Assembly: GCF_038502225.1 (NCBI RefSeq)
Contig: NC_091374.1
Location: 7,283,538-7,347,537 of the forward strand
Direction of reading: 5' to 3'
Length of the DNA stretch: 64,000 nucleotides
DNA from: Cherax quadricarinatus
Taxonomy: Eukaryota > Arthropoda > Malacostraca > Decapoda > Parastacidae
Part shown: piece by piece, positions 59,190 through 64,000 of the stretch
Layout: each line of letters opens with the position of its first letter
How positions within the stretch are numbered: the first letter of the stretch is position 1
Position numbers and translations under genes: made by a program
Notes under the pieces: generated by a model
What the model was told of the DNA's origin: nothing
What the model saw: only the letters and a program-made list of their open reading frames with translations
Database searches by the model: none

Positions 59190-59455
59190 GTGTTATGTCC
59201 AGGAGAGTCATGTCCAGGAGAGTCATGTCCAGGAGAGTCATGTCCTAGAGTGTTATATCCAGGAGAGTCATGTCCTAAAGTGTTATATCCAGAAGAGTCA
59301 CGTCCTAGAGTGTTATATCCAGGAGAGTCATGTCTTAGTGTTATGTCTAGGAGAGTCATATCCTAGAATGTCATGTCCAGGAGTCATGCCCTAGAGCGTC
59401 ATGTCCAGGACAGTCATGTCCTAGAGCGTCATGTCCAAGAACTTCATGTCCTAGA
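59190..59455. repeat. 14-bp tandem repeat
   Basis: About 18 imperfect units of GAGAGTCATGTCCA, alternating with TAGAGTGTTATATCC-type units, so parts have a 28-bp higher-order period. Confidence 0.85.
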
Positions 59456-59800
59456 ACAGTGATTCTCAACCAGGGGTAAACATACCCCTTGGGGGGTAAT
59501 AAAATACAGGACAAGGGGTAAATATTTATGTGCTATTTTTTGGTAAAACCCGAATATTTTTTTCCTGACCTTGTTTTTCTGTCCCTTTATGATGGCGATA
59601 ATTTTTTTGTATGAAAGTAAGGGGGTAAATGGAGAGGGGGTTAATGATGGAGGTAACGTTGAAAATTCCTGTCCTAGAATGTCCTGTCACTGCCCCTGGG
59701 TATGTTCTGACCTTTTTCTTGGTTCACTGTTTCCTAGTGTGTCGCAACATTTTATGTAGTGAATCACGATCATTGAACTCGGGGATACCCCTCCCTTCAA
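59456..59800. other. No recognisable gene
   Basis: A 62-codon ORF at 59571 shows no domain. 59805-59895 after it is a copy of the repeat seen at 585-690. Confidence 0.35.
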
Positions 59801-59904
59801 GAATGTTCCTAAACCCGTAGGGAAATAGGAGGCCATCAGTTTTGATCTAAGGGAAGGGTGGCTTCAATTCATGGATCAAGAGCCCCTCATCATTAGATGC
59901 TGTT

Positions 59905-59942
59905 TACCAATAGTAGTAGTCGTAGTAGTAGTAGTAGTAGTA

Positions 59943-59988
<46 letters not shown>

Positions 59989-59990
59989 AC
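59905..59990. repeat. (TAG)n(TAA)n microsatellite
   Basis: About nine TAG-type units followed by ~16 AAT units. It directly precedes an RTE-like LINE copy. Confidence 0.9.
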
Positions 59991-59999
59991 GGTTCTATG

Positions 60000-60790
60000 A
60001 AAGATGAGGTGAATCATAGAATTGACGAGGGGAAAAAAATGAGTGAGTGGTGCACTGAGGAGTCTGTGGAGACAAAGAACTTTATCCATAAAAGCAAACA
60101 GGGGAATGTATGAGAGTATAGTTATGCCAACGCTCTTGTATGGCTGTGAGGCATGGGTGGTGAATGTTGCAAGAAGGAGAATTGGAAGGCTGGAGGCAGT
60201 GGAGATGTCATGTGTGAGGGCAATGTGTGGTGTGAATATAATGCAGAGAATCCGTAGTTTGGAAATTAGGAGGAGGTGCGAGAGTACCAAAACTATTATC
60301 CAGAGGGCTGAGGAGAGGTTATTGAGATGGTTTGGACATGTAGAGGAAATGGAACTAAATAGAATGACTTCGAGAGTATATAAATCTATAGTGGAGGGAA
60401 GGTGGGGTAGGGGTCGACCTATGAAATGTTTGAGGGAAGTTGTAAAGGAGGTTTTGTGTGCCAGGGGCTTGGACTTCCAGCAAGCGTGCGTGAGCGTGTT
60501 TGATAGCAAATGGAGACAAATAGATTTTAGGGCTTGACGTGTTGTTGGAGTGTAAGCAAAGTAACATTTATGAAGAGATTCGGGGAAACCGGCAGGTCGG
60601 ACTTGATTCCTGGAAATGGGAAGTACAGTGCCGGCACTCTGAAGGAGGGGTGTTATTGTTACAGTTTCATAACTGGAGTGTAAGCATGCCTCTTGGCAAG
60701 ACAGTGATGGAGTGAATGATGAAAGTTTTTCTTTTTCGGGTCACCCTGCCTTGGTGGGAAACGGCCGATGGGTTAATAAAAAAAATAAAA
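60000..60790 (+). mobile_element. RTE-like LINE copy, 5'-truncated
   Basis: The start AAGATGAGGTGAATCATAG is the same 5' point as in the copy at 51482. It encodes SGALRSLWRQRTLS, LPTLLYGCEAWVVN-like sequence, RLEAVEMSCVRAMCGV, LLRWFGHVEEME and GRGRPMKCLREVVKEVL, open from 60043 to 60537. The 3' UTR carries the TTTTTCTTTTTCGGG motif and ends in an A-rich tail near 60790. A hammerhead-type relic begins immediately after. Confidence 0.8.
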
Positions 60791-60792
60791 AA

Positions 60793-61147
60793 TAATGAAT
60801 ATCAAAATTGTATAGAATACCGACAAGTTGGTTAACAAGACACATAGGCAACATATAGGCATCTATATTTGAAACGTTTCGCCTACGCAGTAGGCTTCTT
60901 CAGTCGAGTACAGAAAGTAGGCAGGAGCAGTAGAGATGTGAAGACGATGTAATCAGTCCATCACCCTTGAAGTTGTAGATTTGAGGGACTGACAACCTCC
61001 AATCTACATTTCCAGAGTGATGGACTGATTACATCGTCTTCACATCTCTACTGCTCCTGCATACTTTCTGTACTCGACTGAAGAAGCCTACTGTGTAGGC
61101 GAAACGTTTCCAAATATAGATGCCTATATGTTACGTATGTGTCTTAC
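60793..61147. mobile_element. Palindromic hammerhead element relic (family 1)
   Basis: Two head-to-head parts related to the satellite monomer: the left on the minus strand (60793-60985) and the right on the plus strand (about 60990-61147), both with CAGTCCATCACCC or its complement and the ACATCTCTACTG block. Hammerhead cores are at 60871-60911 (minus) and 61070-61117 (plus) with good stem II, but stem I pairing is weak, so activity is doubtful. It starts with ATATCAAAATTGTATAGAAT, the same end as the satellite's ATCAAAATGGTATACAAT. Confidence 0.75.
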
Positions 61148-61440
61148 ATTAAAATAATAATAATATATGAGCTATATGACCCGTACGGGTCATATAGCCC
61201 CTGGGAAATGTTAGATAGGTTCGATACGAGGAAGGGAAGAATGGCCCCAATGGTTCTAAGTAGTTGTGCCACATTCGGCTACGAACGCTGTCCTCAGCAT
61301 AGATTCCACTGTAGCGACCAAGTGATGCGGGCTTTGTATTATTTTCCAAGGGCCCTTGATTGCCTGTATACTGGCGAAAGACTTGATTTAAAGAATTTGA
61401 GATACCTTTTTTTATTGAGATCAACCTTGATTGCATCCCA
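61148..61440. other. No recognisable gene
   Basis: A pair of overlapping ~100-codon ORFs on opposite strands without domains. ATGACCCGTACGGGTCAT near 61180 is an 18-bp perfect palindrome. Confidence 0.35.
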
Positions 61441-61442
61441 TT

Positions 61443-61487
61443 CCCCATAAGGCTGTATGACCCCTACTGGTTTAGCGTTTTCCTGTA

Positions 61488-61528
<41 letters not shown>

Positions 61529-61640
61529 TAATAATAAAATAGTAATAAAGCTGACCTTGTCCTTGGATCAAACCTGATTAGCTCACATTCTCCAGACTGT
61601 CTGACCCCAATGGGTTTAGCGATTCCCCATGATTGTACTA
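61443..61640 (+). repeat. Two family C repeat copies with an (AAT)n tail
   Basis: GGCTGTATGACCCCTACTGG to TTTAGCG, then ~15 AAT units (61490-61535), then a second partial copy with GGATCAAACCTGATTAGC and GACCCCAATGGGTTTAGCG. The AAT run appears to belong to the element. Confidence 0.65.
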
Positions 61641-61970
61641 GTCACTACGGTGTGCGTTACTGTCTGCAGTGAACATCGCCTCACAGTTACTGGTAGTGTT
61701 TTATTCGTCGGGGAATAAGCAGTGTCTAATGGCATGGGGCATAACCAGATGAGAGAACCTTTCGTTTTTTCATCCTTGCCCATAGGTGACATAAAGTAAT
61801 CGTTAATGTAAATAGAAGTCGACAGTTGTTTTCAGCAGGTAAATTCGGTGTGGACTTAAAAAAAAAAAGTCCTTTACTATCTGTCTTTATTCCATGTACT
61901 TCCATGACCCGTTCAGTAACCTGCCCCATCAAGGTCCCGACACCCCATTTAGAAACAAAGTACGTGTACT

Positions 61971-62120
61971 GTTAGGTAAAATTTGTCAGGAAACAGGACA
62001 AGTGTTTTCTGTCGCGGGTCAGTCATATGATGACCCGTCGCTGGAGATTTTGATCATCTGACCAAGACCTTCCACTGGCTTACCCCTCCACCCCGTTAAA
62101 AATTATGGTTATAATTATAA
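61971..62120 (+). mobile_element. Family A SINE-like copy
   Basis: Aligns over its whole length with 18129-18290: GTTAGGTAAAATTTGTCAGG, both hairpins, CCACTGGCTTACCCCTCC and the AAAAATTATGG end. No clear target-site duplication seen. Confidence 0.7.
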
Positions 62121-62199
62121 ACATTTCATGATACAACGTGTATTTTTCTATGTATATATCACTTCATGTTTTTTTGCTCTATAAGAGGATGGCACGAAT

Positions 62200-62640
62200 A
62201 GGAACGGGAAGAGCTAGCTTAGGATAGAGCAGGTTGGTTAGTTGAATGGTCTTTGAGCCCGAAATGCCTAGGCATGCTAGTGGCCTTCTTTGTAATTTTT
62301 TTTATATTTTATTAAAAAAGTACATCACAGCACATAAAAATAACAAAACAAGCCTTATCTGTCAACAAATGTAATAAGTTTTCCATGGCCATATAATACC
62401 ACATACAAATGTAATAATTATACATCATGTAACAAATATTATCTAAGGAAAACACAAACAGTAACCAAAGTAAGGAGAGAATTGATACATACTGCCGTAC
62501 TAACTACAGCAAAAGTAAAACCAGATATTCTGTACTATGACTGAACGTTATAAGGTACTAATACTTTATAACATGTAAACTTGTAAAGCTTACCATTGTA
62601 AGTTTTACAGGGAAATAAACATTGTCATTGTCATAATGGA
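62200..62640 (+). repeat. Probable LINE 3' UTR relic
   Basis: GCCCGAAATGCCTAGGCATGCTAGTGGC at 62258 resembles a block seen near LINE stop codons in arthropods (recalled). It is followed by an AT-rich stretch ending GGGAAATAAACATTGTCATTGTCAT, a terminal direct repeat typical of CR1-like tails. Not verified. Confidence 0.35.
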
Positions 62641-63170
62641 CTATTCAAAGAGTCATTAAATCTGGATGTCACCTCTTCAGTCAAAAGTATTTTAATCACA
62701 AATCTGAGGCTATTGTGATTAAAGTAAACTTTAAGATATATCCTCCACTAGTACATACAGTGATCTTATTGTATATGCAGCAGGAGAGATAAACTAATCA
62801 AAATATATACAAATTGGGTAAACGGGAAGAGATGAGTAGGAAAGGTCTAACAAGAATTACAGACTTGAAAACGTTTGAATGGAAATATATGCAAGGTTTA
62901 CTCCGAAGATGTGTGCTTAAATGCACGTAATTGCTCAGGTGCTATTGTTGTTTTATATTTCAAAATTTCATTAAGTTATTTCCGTTTATTATTATTATTA
63001 TTATTATTATTTGCAGGTAGAATATTTTGTCATAATCTCAGTTCCATAGATAGCACTCCAGCATGTTTTTGACCAGGTTCTGAAACTCAAATCGAGTACA
63101 GAGTACAAACCCCAGATTTTTTCTAGAGCAGCGGAGTCAGCAGGTAGAGGAAGTGGGAATATTGATGTCA
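62641..63170. other. No gene; ATT run
   Basis: AT-rich, with (ATT)7 at about 62988-63010. No supportable ORF. Confidence 0.4.
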
Positions 63171-63177
63171 GTCGACC

Positions 63178-63660
63178 TATCGTTTAGAGAACACACTTAA
63201 GCCAATGCCGCCAAGGTCAGGAAAATGACAGGATGGATAATGAGAGCTTTCAAAAACAAGAGAGAGGCCACGCTGACGACGGCGCTCTTCAGAGAACTAT
63301 CTTCAAGGCTCGACGCGCGTTAAGTGCTCTGTTCCAGGGAATTGAAGCTATACTCCCATCCCTTGAAATGAACCTGATTATCTTTCATTTCCTAGGCACT
63401 GTGTGAGTCCTATGGGTTTGAGGTCTGCGCTTCTTGCTATGCAAGACGAATAAATATCCTAGCCAGAAAATATACAGACATTAATTACAGCAGCAGCCAC
63501 TAAAATATTTAATTAAACTGGGAACGCATCGATGCATTAGAATTTGTTCGCTGCAACAGAGAATGGTGATATACCTGATAATATACACATGGAAGATACT
63601 CGAGGGCCTGGTACCGAACATTACAATGAGGGGAGAAATACGGAAGGAAGTGTAGAATAA
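63178..63660 (+). pseudogene. Decayed LINE RT C-terminus split by a repeat
   Basis: MTGWIMRAFKNKREATL (63228 onward) and MVIYLIIYTWKILEGLVPN (63563 onward) are consecutive blocks of CR1-like RT C-termini. They are separated by a family C repeat at about 63315-63475, a likely later insertion. Frames differ and stops are present. Confidence 0.65.
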
Positions 63661-63879
63661 GCCCAGTGTAGGGCAGGGGTGAACTAGGTACAAAAACAGT
63701 GGTGCACTAGGTATAAAAGTAAGGGTGAATTAGGTGCAAATAGAGAACATTGTCAACATATGTGGGTCACCACTCAACCTGCTAACAGTAGTTGTTGTAA
63801 ATGTCTAAGGTTTTCGTAGGTGGTGCTTGTTCAGCCAGGCACAGGTGACGTGTGTGTTGACTTCCTATATATTATCACA

Positions 63880-64000
63880 CTGGCCGATTCCCACCAAGGC
63901 AGGGTGGCCCGAAAAAGAAAAACTTTCACCATCATTCACTCCATCACTGTCTTGCCAGAAGGGTGCTTTACACTACAGTTTTTAAACTGCAACATTAACA
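63880..64000 (-). mobile_element. RTE-like LINE 3' end, cut by window edge
   Basis: The reverse complement carries TTTTTCTTTTTCGGGCCACC and CTGTCTTGCCAG complement, as in the copies at 51482, 57737 and 60000. More of it should lie beyond the window. Confidence 0.75.

Overview
This window looks like gene-poor, repeat-dominated nuclear DNA of an arthropod, most probably a decapod crustacean of the crayfish or lobster type. That assignment is inference. It rests on long dinucleotide and trinucleotide microsatellites, tRNA-headed SINEs, a LINE 3' end built on an ACTAGGTGAGTACA repeat that I associate with decapod genomes, and many decayed EN/RT retrotransposons. There is no bacterial gene organisation, rRNA, CRISPR array or operon. 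The only coding region that is not plainly a retrotransposon is a divergent, short protein-kinase-like ORF at 15127-15687, with an NLS-rich ORF upstream in the same frame.

Layout. 1-14800 is a patchwork: a LINE 3' end at the left edge, a minus-strand LINE C-terminus (1503-2204), CA/TG and AT microsatellites, a small ribozyme-bearing element (3645-4282), SINE relics, a 31-bp minisatellite (7206-7660), fold-back repeats, a LINE C-terminus (9711-10355), and 24-bp and ~30-bp tandem repeats. 14800-25330 holds the kinase-like ORF, a 33-bp minisatellite (15686-17441 and 20782-22530) split by a 5'-truncated LINE that itself carries a SINE, and then a 29-bp minisatellite (22592-25327).

28751-45726 is the outstanding feature. 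It is a 17-kb satellite of ~441-bp monomers: 19 copies in one orientation, then an abrupt inversion at 37094/37095, then copies in the other orientation. A 3.9-kb noisy stretch (39346-43210) interrupts the second part. One strand of every clean monomer carries what reads as a small type-I hammerhead ribozyme: CTGAAGA core, 6-bp stem II, GAAA, a self-complementary ACGU in place of stem III, and a matching stem I. A TATTTAAG box lies about 150 nt upstream and an AATAAA overlaps the 3' arm. A second family at 3645-4282 has the same plan with compensatory changes in both stems, and sits between perfect 13-bp target-site duplications. This matches retrozymes and Penelope-like-element hammerheads lacking stem III that are thought to cleave as dimers. 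I infer a retrozyme-type satellite that could yield ~441-nt self-cleaved, possibly circular RNAs.

45727-64000 is again mixed repeats: microsatellites, SINEs (one with a well-preserved tRNA-like head at 58795-59050), two RTE-like LINE copies truncated at the same 5' point, a decayed RT with a restriction-like endonuclease tail (53275-55182), an inverted SINE pair (56226-56655), a palindromic hammerhead relic (60793-61147) and CR1-like LINE fragments near the right edge. No pathway or operon links these parts. The visible history is repeated retrotransposition, nested insertion and tandem amplification.
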